Of a stretch of DNA of 64,000 nt, positions 17,583 through 26,901 are shown piece after piece. The notes beneath the pieces are model-generated. The model did not search any database and was not told where the DNA came from. It was given only the letters and a program-made list of their open reading frames with translations. The first letter of the stretch is position 1, and every line of letters starts with the position of its first letter. The DNA is from an uncultured Caldilineaceae bacterium (GTDB lineage: Bacteria; Chloroflexota; Anaerolineae; Caldilineales; Caldilineaceae), in the NCBI GenBank assembly GCA_951812725.1, contig OX638330.1:3286001-3350000 (forward strand), written 5' to 3'. Position numbers and translations under genes: made by a program.

Positions 17583-18173
17583 ATGACGCGGGAGACGAGC
17601 GACCAGAGGCCGATCTGGTGCGGGATCCATTATTTGCTTTATCTGCGGGAGGCGGGTGCGGAGGAGGATTGCGCGCGCTTCAGCCTGTTTCAGACGGAGT
17701 ATAGCCCGGCGGGGGGAGGGCATGCGGGATATCTGTATCTAGATGCCGAGAGTTTTCCTTCGGCGCCGGCGAACGGCGTCTACACCGACAACCCTGATAT
17801 GGCGGTGTGGATGTACGACAGGATGTATCGCGACAGCGACAATTCACTGGCGGCGTGTGGGGACAGGATTATCACGGCGCGTTTCGGCCGCAGCGGCGAT
17901 ATGCGGCGGCGGTTGAGCTATACGATAGACACCGCGGAGCGCCAGATCGGTGCGGAGTGGGCCGGGTTGGAGCCTCCGTTTGTCCACCACGGCATTGCCG
18001 GGGCTTCCGGTCTTTACACTTACTGCCTGTTCGTTGTTTCCAATCGGGCCAGCCTTGTCGTGGATGGCGAGGCGGTTCCGGGAACGCTTTATGCCCGCCA
18101 GGACTGGATACCGCTAGTAGGGCGGCCGCTCAGCTCGTGTCTGTTGGCGGACGAGATTTGGGCGCAGCCGTGA
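17583..18173 (+). CDS. Hypothetical protein, 196 aa
   Basis: A soluble protein of unknown function. The very good ribosome binding site (GGAGGAGG, 4-9 bases before ATG) and codon use like the downstream operon make it a real gene. Residues are rich in Tyr/Trp/Gly, with strands such as GIHYLLYLREAG and LYTYCLFVVSNRASLVVDGE. This suggests a beta-sandwich or cupin-like fold with no recognisable motif. It precedes two Gfo/Idh/MocA genes by 73 bp on the same strand and may take part in the same sugar pathway, for example as an accessory or isomerase protein. The upstream DNA is a truncated copy of the inverted-repeat element. Confidence 0.75.
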   Translation: MTRETSDQRPIWCGIHYLLYLREAGAEEDCARFSLFQTEYSPAGGGHAGYLYLDAESFPSAPANGVYTDNPDMAVWMYDRMYRDSDNSLAACGDRIITARFGRSGDMRRRLSYTIDTAERQIGAEWAGLEPPFVHHGIAGASGLYTYCLFVVSNRASLVVDGEAVPGTLYARQDWIPLVGRPLSSCLLADEIWAQP

Positions 18174-18246
18174 GGTAGGGGGCCCGAAAAGGGCATTTTT
18201 TGAAGGACAAGCCAGTTACCACCAGCAGGTTGAGAGAAAGTCCACT

Positions 18247-19281
18247 ATGAAAAAGCTGAGATTTGCGCAGGCGGGTGTGTCGCTGATGCACGCGAACATG
18301 TACCGAGATACGCTGATGTTGTTGCCGGATGAGATCGAATTGGTTGGGTTTTACGATCCCGACCCGGAAGGGGTCAAGGCCAATTTGAAGGCCGATGTTC
18401 AGGATGTTCCCTTTTACGACAGCCTGGGCGACCTACTGTCGCAGGGCAAGCCTGATGCGGTGATGGTTTCGACATACTTGAAGGATATGCCTTCGTGGAT
18501 GGTGCAGGTGGCTGAAGCCGGGGTGCATGTGTGGGGCGAGAAGCCGTTTGCGGTGCACTCGAGCGCGTTGGTTCCGGTGGCCGAAGCGGTGCGGCGCAAC
18601 AATCTCCACTTTTCTTGCGGCTATACTTGGCGGTTCCATCCGATTGCGAATCTGATCAAGAGGACATGGGCGGCGGGACTGTTAGGGAAGCCGTATTCGA
18701 TCGAGTTTCGTTTCCTGACGTCGAGCGTGGCCCGGCGCGATCCGCAGACCTGGTATTTCAGCCGCGAGCAGGCGGGAGGCGGCATTCTCAACTGGCTGGG
18801 CTGTCACTGGCTGGACTTGATGTGCTACATGACGGGCGCGGACGTGGCGCGGGTTGCTGCGATTGAAGCGAATGTTGGCGGGCATGATATTGACGTGGAG
18901 GATGCGGCGGCGGTCTCGTTGGGTTTCGACAATGGGATGATCGGCAGCCTGCATGCGGGCTATTTTACTTCGGGCTACGGCGAGATTTCGATCGGGCTGC
19001 GCGGGTCGCTGGGTTTGATCCAGTGGGATGTGGACGAAGGGCAGTGCACGATCACAAGCGAACATCCGGAGTGGTCGGCCGCGCCGACGCGCACGTTCGA
19101 CATTCCCTCTGCGCCGGTGCCCGGATATGGGGCGGAGGGCAGGTCATCGATCCAGGCGTTTGCGGCGGCGATTCGGGGTGAAGGGAGCAGCGGGTACACG
19201 GTTGAGGAGATTATCAGGTCGTTGCAGATCATTGAGGCTGCCCATGCGTCGGCGGCGGAGGGGAAGACGGTTTCGCTATGA
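18247..19281 (+). CDS. Gfo/Idh/MocA-family oxidoreductase
   Basis: An NAD(P)-dependent dehydrogenase-like protein of 344 residues with a Rossmann N-domain and an alpha/beta C-domain, acting on sugars, cyclitols or derivatives. The catalytic EKP motif is present (VWGEKPFAVHS), as is GGGILNWLGCHWLD, containing the C-domain His. The usual nucleotide-binding GxGxxG is replaced by AGVSLMHANM, so cofactor binding may be altered. Its last codons overlap the next Gfo/Idh/MocA gene by four bases (ATGA), so translation is coupled and the two products may form a heteromer or act in sequence. Confidence 0.9.
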   Translation: MKKLRFAQAGVSLMHANMYRDTLMLLPDEIELVGFYDPDPEGVKANLKADVQDVPFYDSLGDLLSQGKPDAVMVSTYLKDMPSWMVQVAEAGVHVWGEKPFAVHSSALVPVAEAVRRNNLHFSCGYTWRFHPIANLIKRTWAAGLLGKPYSIEFRFLTSSVARRDPQTWYFSREQAGGGILNWLGCHWLDLMCYMTGADVARVAAIEANVGGHDIDVEDAAAVSLGFDNGMIGSLHAGYFTSGYGEISIGLRGSLGLIQWDVDEGQCTITSEHPEWSAAPTRTFDIPSAPVPGYGAEGRSSIQAFAAAIRGEGSSGYTVEEIIRSLQIIEAAHASAAEGKTVSL

Positions 19282-20372
19282 ACGCTAAAGAACCGTTGCG
19301 CGTTGCGGTGGTTGGATTGCGGATACATGCGGGCGGGCTGGAGCCTGAGGGCAATCACGGCCTGATCAAGTCCTTTCATGCGCAGGAAGATGTCGAGGTT
19401 GTGGCATACAGCGAGTGGGATGCGGCTGAGGAGGCGGCGCTGGCGAGCCTGGCGCGGCACGATCCTGAGGCACGCATTTACGATAATCTATGCGAGCTGT
19501 TCGAATGGGATGGGTTCGATGCGGCGGTGGTGATGCTGCCGCCGGATGAAGCGACGCGGGCGGCGATGCGTCTGGCCGAAGCGGGCAAGCACATGTTTAT
19601 AGAGAAGCAGGCTGCGCGCACGGGGCCCGAGCTTGAACCGGTTTGCCAGCTGGTGAAGGAGCGCGACCTGGTAGTCCAGATCGGGTATCCGTGGCCGCGC
19701 CATCCGGTGGCGGAGGAGATCCGGCGCTGCCTGGATGCGGGCGTGCTGGGGAAGCTGCTGGCGATGGAGGCGAGGCTGGTGACAGTTCAGGTTGGGCCGG
19801 GGCTGCGCGAGCCGGACCATTGGATGTACCGCCGCGAGACGGAAGGGGGCGGCATTCTGCACATGGAGGGCGGGCACTGGCTGACGCTCTTCCAGATGTT
19901 TGCGCAGGCGCGGGTGCGCTCGGTGACGGCTCTGTGCAGCCGCCGCACGGATGAGATTCAGGAAGGGGTGGAGGACGCGGTTACGGTTGCGCTGGAGTAT
20001 GAGAACGGCGTGCATGCCTGCCTGCACATGGGCTATTTGTTGAGCGGGGCCGGGCCGCGCAATGACACATTTATGGCGGTGCGCGGGCAGTTGGGTGCGG
20101 CGACGTGGGGTCCGGTTGGCGACGGCCTTCTGACGGTGTACAGTTCGGCGCCGGCGTGGCAGGGTGCGCCGGAGCGACAGTTCAATATGCCGGTGCCGCC
20201 GCGGCCTGTTTACGCGGATCAGTTTGGGTATGAGTACGTAGCCGACTTTGTGCGGGCGGTGCGGGAAGGCGGCAAGCCAGTGGTGAGCATCGACGACGCT
20301 CACCACCTTTTGCAGATATTTGATGCCGCCTATGAATCATCGCGGACGGGCAGACGGGTCGACATACAGTAG
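19278..20372 (+). CDS. Gfo/Idh/MocA-family oxidoreductase with EKQ instead of EKP
   Basis: A 364-residue homologue of the preceding gene, translationally coupled to it by ATGA. The Rossmann loop reads VVGLRIHAGG, lacking the normal GxGxxG, and the catalytic motif is MFIEKQAART rather than EKP. The C-domain signature GGGILHMEGGHWLTLFQMF keeps the conserved His. The catalytic Lys is still present, so it may be active, but the two changes suggest an altered cofactor site or a subunit role. It ends 61 bp before a convergent dioxygenase gene. Confidence 0.88.
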   Translation: MNAKEPLRVAVVGLRIHAGGLEPEGNHGLIKSFHAQEDVEVVAYSEWDAAEEAALASLARHDPEARIYDNLCELFEWDGFDAAVVMLPPDEATRAAMRLAEAGKHMFIEKQAARTGPELEPVCQLVKERDLVVQIGYPWPRHPVAEEIRRCLDAGVLGKLLAMEARLVTVQVGPGLREPDHWMYRRETEGGGILHMEGGHWLTLFQMFAQARVRSVTALCSRRTDEIQEGVEDAVTVALEYENGVHACLHMGYLLSGAGPRNDTFMAVRGQLGAATWGPVGDGLLTVYSSAPAWQGAPERQFNMPVPPRPVYADQFGYEYVADFVRAVREGGKPVVSIDDAHHLLQIFDAAYESSRTGRRVDIQ

Positions 20373-20433
20373 CAATTGGCGCAACTGATTCCGGTTGGTG
20401 ACATCCCGGGGAAATCCGGCCCAGGGGCTACTT

Positions 20434-21231
20434 CTAAACTCTGCCGGGATATTCCTTGCCGCGAATGAGCATGAAGCGAAACTCGCCGCGCGGTTTCTCG
20501 CATTCGGTCAGCAGGCGGGCTTCCTCATCTTCGATGCCGAGGTACATGGTTTCGGCGCGGAGGTAGTGAAGAGCGAGCCCGCGGCGGCGGTTGGGGGTCG
20601 AGTTGGCGCCGGTGCGATGGAAGTTGAGGCCGTGATGGAACATACAGCTGCCGGCGGGCAGTTCGACAGGAACGGGCTTGTTCACAAGCGGGTTTTCGAA
20701 GAACCGTTCTTTGTATGCAGGATCGATCGGGCCCCATTTGTGGCTGCCGGGAATGACGGTCATGCAGCCGTTGGCGACGGTGGCGTCGTCGAGGGCCACC
20801 CAGCAACTGACGTGCTCCTGGGGCGCGAATTGGTGCCAGGCCATCGAGTCCTGGTGCCAGTGGGTCACGGTGCCGTGGAAACGAGGTTTCATCATCAGCT
20901 GATCGGTATAGAGCTTGATGTTGGGGCCTAGCAGGTCTTCGATTACGTCGACGATTTCCGGTTTGCGGGCGACACGTTCGAATTCGTCGTCGAAGTAGCA
21001 GAGTTGGGTCATTTTGCGCACGGCGTCAAGCGGCTCAACATCGGCGGGGAGTCCGTCGCGGAATTGGGCTTCGAATTGGATGTAGCGGGGCGGGACGTGG
21101 TTGACTTCACCGCTGATGATGGCTTCGCTGCGTTTGCGCACCGCTGCGAGTTCCTCGTCGGAGAGGATACGGTGGTAGGGGAGATAGCCATTTTCCCAGA
21201 AGAATTCTTTCTGTTCGTCTGTCAGGGCCAT
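20434..21231 (-). CDS. Phytanoyl-CoA dioxygenase (PhyH)-family Fe(II)/2-oxoglutarate enzyme
   Basis: A non-haem iron dioxygenase of 265 residues that hydroxylates a small molecule with O2 and 2-oxoglutarate. The iron-binding facial triad is visible: His126 and Asp128 in THWHQDSMAWH, and the distal His205 in LNFHRTGAN, with the co-substrate Arg eleven residues later (RRR, 215-217). The ATG at 21231 with AAGGAG nine bases upstream is chosen over a longer frame. It is divergent from a Gfo/Idh/MocA gene, and the 188 bp between them probably hold both promoters. PhyH genes are frequent beside Gfo/Idh/MocA genes in Chloroflexota and Planctomycetes; the substrate is unknown. Confidence 0.92.
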   Translation of the reverse strand: MALTDEQKEFFWENGYLPYHRILSDEELAAVRKRSEAIISGEVNHVPPRYIQFEAQFRDGLPADVEPLDAVRKMTQLCYFDDEFERVARKPEIVDVIEDLLGPNIKLYTDQLMMKPRFHGTVTHWHQDSMAWHQFAPQEHVSCWVALDDATVANGCMTVIPGSHKWGPIDPAYKERFFENPLVNKPVPVELPAGSCMFHHGLNFHRTGANSTPNRRRGLALHYLRAETMYLGIEDEEARLLTECEKPRGEFRFMLIRGKEYPGRV

Positions 21232-21419
21232 GGAGAGAACTCCTTTTTCGAGTTTTCGGGAATTCGTTGTCGCTGGCGGGCGAGCGACTGGCTTCAGTTG
21301 AATAACATTTAGAGTATACCGAACAGTTAAAAATGCTGTCAATCAGACATGGGCGTTTAAGCTGAAGACCGGTGGCGAACCGGCGCAGATCAGAGATAGA
21401 TGCCCAGGGGAAGAGAAAA

Positions 21420-22306
21420 TGATACGTATCGGCATGATTGGAGCAGACAGTACGCATACGGAAGCGTGGACTCAGCTGGTCAACCCGGCTGACAGCCCTT
21501 TGCACGGGCGGGCGCAGGTCGTCAAGCTGTGGGGGGAGGACCGGGACCAGGCAAAGGCGAAAGCGAGTGAGTGGCAGATTCCGGAGGTGGTCGGCACGCC
21601 GGCAGAGGCTCTGGAGGATGTGGATCTGGCGATGGTGGTCAATCGCTACGGTGAGGATCATCCGCCGCATGCCCGGCTTGCGATTGAGGCGGGTCTGCCG
21701 ACTTTTGTGGACAAGCCTTTCGCGAACGAGATGGAGGATGTTCACAGTTTGGTCGGGCTGGCCGCGGAACGGGATGTGCCGCTGATGTCGTGCTCGGCGC
21801 TGCGATATGCGGGGGAGGTGATGGAGCTGCAGGAGAGGATGGCAGGCTTCGGCGCGTTGAATTGCGCGGTTGTGAGCGGGGCGGCGGCCGGTGACTTTCC
21901 TGATCCGCGGGCGATGCATCCGTTCTTTTACGGGATACACGCAACTGAACTGTTGCATACGCTGTTGGGGAGCGGCGCGGAGGCGGTAACGACGCGGCGA
22001 ACGGAGCGTTGCGATATCGGTCTTGTGCACTATGCGGATGGGCGGCAGGGGGTGGTCAACCTGCTGCACGAGACGCCCGGCTTGTATCATGGCGCGGTGT
22101 ACGGCGCAGAGGGTTGGGGCGAGGCGGATATAGTAGACGGAGACAGGTTCTATACTGAGACGCTGGCGCGTGTTATTCAGATGGCGGTCAGCGGCGAACC
22201 GCCATTTCCGATTGCATGGACGGTTGAGGTCATGGCGATCATGGCGGCGCTTGTGCGCTCGGCCGAGGAGGGCGGACGCACAGTGCAGATCGGCAGATTC
22301 GAGTAG
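21420..22306 (+). CDS. Gfo/Idh/MocA-family oxidoreductase, short form
   Basis: A 295-residue member, shorter than the usual 330-390. The N-terminus RIGMIGADSTHTEAW replaces GxGxxG, and the catalytic motif is DKP (TFVDKPFANEM) instead of EKP. The C-domain has FYGIHATELLHTLLG with the conserved His position. The start ATG follows AGGGGAAG. It opens a same-strand run of three Gfo/Idh/MocA genes and a glycosyltransferase with gaps of 57-75 bp, likely one transcript. The reduced C-domain suggests a distinct subfamily. Function beyond dehydrogenase fold is not known. Confidence 0.87.
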
Positions 22307-22363
22307 AAGACTGCAAACGACGGCCAGCACAATAAACAGAATAGGAAAGAAAGCAACCTTTTT

Positions 22364-23377
22364 ATGACTAATTCACCTTTGCAGATTGGAGTCGTCGGGC
22401 CGGGTCGGATGGGGAGCGTTTACGCGCGGCTGGCGAGCGAATTGAGCGAGACTCACCTGGTGGCGGTGAGCGGCCGCAGTGAAGAGAGGACTGGAGAAGT
22501 CGCAGGGCAATACGGGGTTCCCGGTTATCCAAATGTCGGGCACGAAGCGATGCTGGCCAGCCACCCGGAGATAGAGGCGGTGGTGGTGGCGGCGTCGGAG
22601 TGGATGCACACGGCGCCGGTACTGGCTGCGCTGGAGGCTGGCAAGCATGTGCTGGTGGAGAAGCCGATGGCGGTCTCGGCGGCGGACGCGCAGAAGTTTG
22701 TCGAGACGGCCGACCGGGTCGGCGTGCAGCTGATGGTGTGTCAAAGTTTGCGCTTCGACCAACCCTACGCGGCGATGCGCGCGGCGGTGGCGGCGGGTGA
22801 GATCGGGGAGGTGATGCACCTGTATTCGCGGCGAAACACGATTCAGTTAGCAGCGGAGCGGGTATTGGGCAAGTTTTCGCTGGCGTACTGGTTGACGCCG
22901 CACGACATAGATATGATGTTGTGGACGGTGGGGCGACCGATCACGAGCGTGAAGGCGTATTCGCGGGAGAAGGCGAAGGGCAAGCATGACTTTATCATCG
23001 CTGTGTTTACATTTGATAATGGCGTTGTGGGCGTGCTGGAGACTTCCTGGAGTACGCCGGCTTTCAGCGGACGTTCGCAGGCCGAGCATTTCAGCATACA
23101 CGGCAAGAAGGGCGCGGCTGAGGTGTTGGGCCATGAGAATGCGGTTGCTGTCTACCGTGTAGGCGGTGAGCCGGAGTATCCCGATATCGGCTATATGCCG
23201 GTGATGCATGGGCGGCAGGAGGGGATGTTCCGCTCTCTGTTCAGCCATTTTGTGGGCGTGGTGCAGGGGAAGTGGGAACCGATCGTTACCGGCAGAGACG
23301 GTCTGGCGGCGATTCAGGTGGCTTCGGCGCTCGAGCGGGCGTTGGAGAGCGGCCGCGAGGAAGCTGTGGAGCGGTGA
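22364..23377 (+). CDS. Gfo/Idh/MocA-family oxidoreductase (inositol dehydrogenase-like)
   Basis: A canonical 337-residue member: Rossmann loop VVGPGRMGSVYARL (GxGxxG kept), catalytic VLVEKPMAVSA, and the C-domain YWLTPHDIDMMLW with the conserved Asp/His pair. These are the features expected of an active NAD-dependent sugar or inositol dehydrogenase. It is the second gene of a run of three family members. A substrate cannot be assigned from the sequence, but the conserved motifs make it the most likely catalytic dehydrogenase of the run together with the next gene. Confidence 0.93.
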   Translation: MTNSPLQIGVVGPGRMGSVYARLASELSETHLVAVSGRSEERTGEVAGQYGVPGYPNVGHEAMLASHPEIEAVVVAASEWMHTAPVLAALEAGKHVLVEKPMAVSAADAQKFVETADRVGVQLMVCQSLRFDQPYAAMRAAVAAGEIGEVMHLYSRRNTIQLAAERVLGKFSLAYWLTPHDIDMMLWTVGRPITSVKAYSREKAKGKHDFIIAVFTFDNGVVGVLETSWSTPAFSGRSQAEHFSIHGKKGAAEVLGHENAVAVYRVGGEPEYPDIGYMPVMHGRQEGMFRSLFSHFVGVVQGKWEPIVTGRDGLAAIQVASALERALESGREEAVER

Positions 23378-23433
23378 TCTGGAGATTCCAGAACGACTTG
23401 CAAGTGGCGACGGGCAACTGGGAAGGGTGAGGC

Positions 23434-24456
23434 ATGACAGTTTTGTGGGGAATTCTGGGTGCGGGCAAGATCGCTGAGAGCCAGATGGCGCCGGCGATTG
23501 CGGCTGTACCGGGGCATGAACTGGTTGCGGTGTCGCGGCGGTCGTTGGATGCTGCACAGGAGTTTGCGGACAGACACGTGGCGCAGCGCGCCTACGACAG
23601 CGCGGAAGAGCTGCTGGACGATGGCCAGGTGAACGCGGTTTACGTTGCCACGCCGCCTCACCTGCACGCGCGGGAGACGGTACTGGCGGCGGAGGCGGGC
23701 AAGCATGTGCTGTGTGAAAAGCCGATGGCGCTGACGACTGCAGAGGCGCGGGAAATGATCGAGGCGTGCCGCGCCAACGGGGTTGTGCTGACGATCTGCC
23801 ATTACCAGCGTTTCAATGCCCGCCACCAGCGCGTCAGAAGGCTTGTGGAGGGCGGCGCGATCGGGCAAGTGACGGCGGCGCGCATCAACTTTTCGGACCG
23901 GTTTCCGCCGCAACCGGGGGTATGGCATCACAAGCCGGAGATCAGCGGCGGCGGCCCGGTGATGGATTTGGGCATCCACTGCATCGACCTGCTGCGCTAT
24001 CTGTGCGGACCTGCGGAATCGGTTGCGGCGCTAATGGATACGCTGGTCGACGACTCACCCGTGGATGATACGGCGACGCTGCTGTTGCGGTTGGCCAGCG
24101 GCGCGCAGGCGGTGATTACCAGCCACTGGACAACGGCCAACCATGCGCCGGAGCACACGAACGGCCTGGAAATCTGGGGCACGGAGGGCTCGATAGTAGC
24201 CGCTCCGATCTCGGCCAAGGATTCGGCTGGGACTTTGCGGGTGTTGACGGCAGTGGGGATGCAGGACTATGCGGTCGAGCCCGGTGGCCCGCGGCCGCAC
24301 GTAGCGCTGCTGGAGGCGTTTGGCGAGGCCATTGCCGGCGACGGTCCGAACCCCATTCCCGGCGAGGAGGGGCTGGCTGGGCTTGCAGTGGTGGAAGCCG
24401 CCTACGAGTCGGCGCGCAGAGGGCACAGTGTAACCTTGCAGGATCCCCCCGACTGA
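23434..24456 (+). CDS. Gfo/Idh/MocA-family oxidoreductase
   Basis: A canonical 340-residue dehydrogenase: ILGAGKIAESQM nucleotide loop, VLCEKPMALTT catalytic motif and GGGPVMDLGIHCIDLLRYL C-domain signature, typical of glucose-fructose-oxidoreductase or D-xylose-dehydrogenase-like members. The start ATG is preceded by GGGAAGG. It lies 56 bp after a paralogue and 75 bp before a glycosyltransferase. All residues needed for activity appear present. Confidence 0.93.
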   Translation: MTVLWGILGAGKIAESQMAPAIAAVPGHELVAVSRRSLDAAQEFADRHVAQRAYDSAEELLDDGQVNAVYVATPPHLHARETVLAAEAGKHVLCEKPMALTTAEAREMIEACRANGVVLTICHYQRFNARHQRVRRLVEGGAIGQVTAARINFSDRFPPQPGVWHHKPEISGGGPVMDLGIHCIDLLRYLCGPAESVAALMDTLVDDSPVDDTATLLLRLASGAQAVITSHWTTANHAPEHTNGLEIWGTEGSIVAAPISAKDSAGTLRVLTAVGMQDYAVEPGGPRPHVALLEAFGEAIAGDGPNPIPGEEGLAGLAVVEAAYESARRGHSVTLQDPPD

Positions 24457-24530
24457 AGTCTTTAGCAGCGTGTCAGTGCACGAATCCGAATACGCAATCA
24501 TCAGCTTTCATTTCAGGGTAGGACAGGACC

Positions 24531-25592
24531 ATGCGCGGTGTTTTTTTCTGGGAATCGGCGGGACTATCGTTGGATCGGGCGAATCCTTATGGAGGGTTGC
24601 TGGCGCGGGCGATGCGGGAGGTTGGCGTCGAGCTGGAGGCGGGGCATCCTGAGACGCTGACGAAGGCGTGGCTGCACGAGAATCAGGGCAAGATCAAGGT
24701 ACTGCATCTCAACTGGCCCAACTACATGTACAGCGGGGAGGCGTTGGAGGCGCAGCTTGGGCTTTTGACCGAGCTTATTGACAACCTGGCCCTGGCACGA
24801 CTGCTTGGGTACAGGATCGTGTGGACGGTTCACAATCTTTATCCACATGAGAGCAACAGCCGCGATTTGGACCATCTGGCGCAGACGGCGATCACGCATT
24901 TGGCGAATGCGGTGATCGTGCATTGCGAGCATGCGCGTGAGCTTGTGCGAAAGCATTTTCATCGCACTGAGGGTGTTTACGTCATCAACCATGGTAATTT
25001 TATGTACCCGTATCCCAACGAGGTCGGTCGCGACGAGGCCCGGCGGCGGATGGGGCTGAACGATGACCATTTTGTCTTTTTCTATTTCGGGAACGTGCGC
25101 CGGTATAAGGGGATTGAGCGATTGATTGAGGTGTTTCAGTCGCTGCCTGGGGAGCATTTGCGGCTGCTGTTGGGCGCCAAGTTCTTCACGGAGTACGGCC
25201 AGGAACTGGTGGCGTCGGTACCGCCGGACGATCCGCGAGTGATGTTGCGCTCTTCACGCCATTTTGCCAACGATGAGTTTCAGTATCTGTTCAATGCGGG
25301 CGATGTTGGCGTCTTTCCTTTCCTGGAGGTTCTGACTTCGGGTTCGGTGATCACGGCGTTCTCATTCGGCATGCCGGTGATCGCTCCAGGGGTCGGATGT
25401 CTGACCGAGCTGGTCCCTCCAGAGGCTGGCATTGTGTACAATGGGGAGGACGAGGAGGGGTTACGGCGATCGATGGTGGAGATTCAGGAGCGGGAGATGG
25501 GTCCGATGCGGGAGGCGGCGTGGGCGCGGGCGCATTCGCTGGACTGGGGTGAGATCGCGGTGCAGACCCGTCAGGTTTACGAGTCGGGATAG
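24531..25592 (+). CDS. Glycosyltransferase, GT4-like (GT-B fold)
   Basis: A 353-residue cytoplasmic or membrane-associated sugar transferase. The C-terminal half has the GT4/GT1 pattern: VFFYFGNVRRYKGIERLIEVF (donor-domain start), then PFLEVLTSGSVITAFSFGMPVIAPGVG, corresponding to the usual E-x7-E/G-x-P region. The N-terminal acceptor domain holds RIVWTVHNLYPHESNS, typical of proteins that act on exopolysaccharide or glycolipid acceptors. No membrane helix is seen. It is the last of the presumed four-gene run beginning at 21420. The nucleotide-sugar donor is not predictable. Confidence 0.9.
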   Translation: MRGVFFWESAGLSLDRANPYGGLLARAMREVGVELEAGHPETLTKAWLHENQGKIKVLHLNWPNYMYSGEALEAQLGLLTELIDNLALARLLGYRIVWTVHNLYPHESNSRDLDHLAQTAITHLANAVIVHCEHARELVRKHFHRTEGVYVINHGNFMYPYPNEVGRDEARRRMGLNDDHFVFFYFGNVRRYKGIERLIEVFQSLPGEHLRLLLGAKFFTEYGQELVASVPPDDPRVMLRSSRHFANDEFQYLFNAGDVGVFPFLEVLTSGSVITAFSFGMPVIAPGVGCLTELVPPEAGIVYNGEDEEGLRRSMVEIQEREMGPMREAAWARAHSLDWGEIAVQTRQVYESG

Positions 25593-25666
25593 GGTGCTGG
25601 CTAATTCAGCAAGGCGCAGCCTCCTTGGGATGAAGCTGGGGATTACAGACATTGCAGGGGATTTCT

Positions 25667-26845
25667 GTGAGGATTATAGAAGTCAAGGCTCTTGAAATTG
25701 ATCTGGATGCTTTGAATCCCGGCAGGAAACGCAGGGAGGAGAGTGCGCCGAGGCCTTCCTATGTGTGGGATGGGTTGGAACCGTCGAGCCCGATGGGGCG
25801 CTATCCGAAGTACAAGGAGCGGAGATCGTCGTGGTCGGCCAAGTGGAAGGGCACGGTGTGCGTTGTTACGGCGGAGGACGGGAGCTTTGGGCTGGGCGTC
25901 ACCGGGTTTGGCGGGCCTGTAAGCAGGATTGTGAACGATCATTTCGCGCCGCACGTTGTGGGCGAGAACTGCATGGCGACGGAGAAGCTGTTCGACATGA
26001 TGTCGCGTTTGGCTACGCCGTACGGCAGCCAGGGGCTGGCCAGCTATGCGATCAGCGCGGTCGATTTGGCGTTGTGGGACTTGAAAGGGAAGGTGCTTGA
26101 GCGCCCGGTCTATGAGCTGTTGGGCGGCCCGCAGAAGGAGAGGATTTTCTGTTACGCCACCGGTTTCGAGGCGGCGTGGTATATGGAGCTGGGATTTCGG
26201 GCGATGAAACTGCCGTTTCCTTACGGGCCGGCCGACGGCGAGGAGGGTCTGCGAAAGGCTGAGGAGCTGGTGGCGGGTGCCCGTGCGTTGATTGGGCCCG
26301 ATGTGGCGTTGATGCTGGACTGCTGGATGGCGCTGGACGTGGATTACACGGTGCGGCTGGCGGAAGTGCTGCGGCCCTATCGCCTCAGATGGATTGAGGA
26401 CTTCCTACTGCCGGATGACACGGAGGGGTTTAGGCAGGTACGGCAGCGGTTGCCGTGGCAGACGCTGGCGACGGGAGAGCACTGGTATTTGCTCCAGAAT
26501 TTTGCGCGGGCGGCTAACGAACGTCCGGTGGACATTTGGCAGCCGGACCCGCTGTGGGTGGGCGGCATGTCGGCTTGCACGCGCATCTGTCATATCGCGG
26601 AGGGAGCTGGGATTGAGGTAATCCCGCATGGGGGCATGAACTCTCCTTATGGGCAGCATCTTGCGTTTGCGATGCCGGCGATTACATGGGGAGAGCGATC
26701 CGGGGGCGTCTCTCCGCCTGGTGTGCCGCTTGCGGAGATGGTTAAGCTGCCCGGAACGGCGGTGATCGAGGACGGTTATCTGGTTCCCAGTGACGCGCCG
26801 GGATTTGGAATTGAGGTCGACAGGGCTACGCTTGACAGTCTTTGA
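25667..26845 (+). CDS. Enolase-superfamily dehydratase, L-rhamnonate dehydratase-like
   Basis: A 392-residue member of the mandelate racemase/enolase superfamily, closest in appearance to L-rhamnonate dehydratase (RhmD), which makes 2-keto-3-deoxy-L-rhamnonate. Shared blocks are SYAISAVDLALWDLKGKVLERP, MLDCWMALDVDY (metal ligand Asp218), RWIEDFLLP (Glu244), TGEH (Glu271) and VIPHGG (general acid/base His321). The spacing matches the E. coli enzyme. The GTG start at 25667 has AGGGGAT upstream; an in-frame TTG at 25652 has none. It follows the glycosyltransferase by 75 bp. A HpcH/HpaI aldolase that could take the product lies 6 kb downstream. Related acid-sugar dehydratases are the alternative. 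Confidence 0.88.
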   Translation: MRIIEVKALEIDLDALNPGRKRREESAPRPSYVWDGLEPSSPMGRYPKYKERRSSWSAKWKGTVCVVTAEDGSFGLGVTGFGGPVSRIVNDHFAPHVVGENCMATEKLFDMMSRLATPYGSQGLASYAISAVDLALWDLKGKVLERPVYELLGGPQKERIFCYATGFEAAWYMELGFRAMKLPFPYGPADGEEGLRKAEELVAGARALIGPDVALMLDCWMALDVDYTVRLAEVLRPYRLRWIEDFLLPDDTEGFRQVRQRLPWQTLATGEHWYLLQNFARAANERPVDIWQPDPLWVGGMSACTRICHIAEGAGIEVIPHGGMNSPYGQHLAFAMPAITWGERSGGVSPPGVPLAEMVKLPGTAVIEDGYLVPSDAPGFGIEVDRATLDSL

Positions 26846-26872
26846 GACACTTCAGGCATGTAAGGATCGGAT

Positions 26873-26901
26873 TTGAAAGTATTCGGATAGCATGATACTG
26901 T
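26873..26901 (+). promoter_or_regulatory. Candidate sigma-70 promoter of the betaine-type importer operon
   Basis: TTGAAA (26873-26878), a 17-bp spacer and TACTGT (26896-26901) lie about 100 bp upstream of the ATPase gene start. The -10 box is poor, so this is tentative. Confidence 0.3.
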
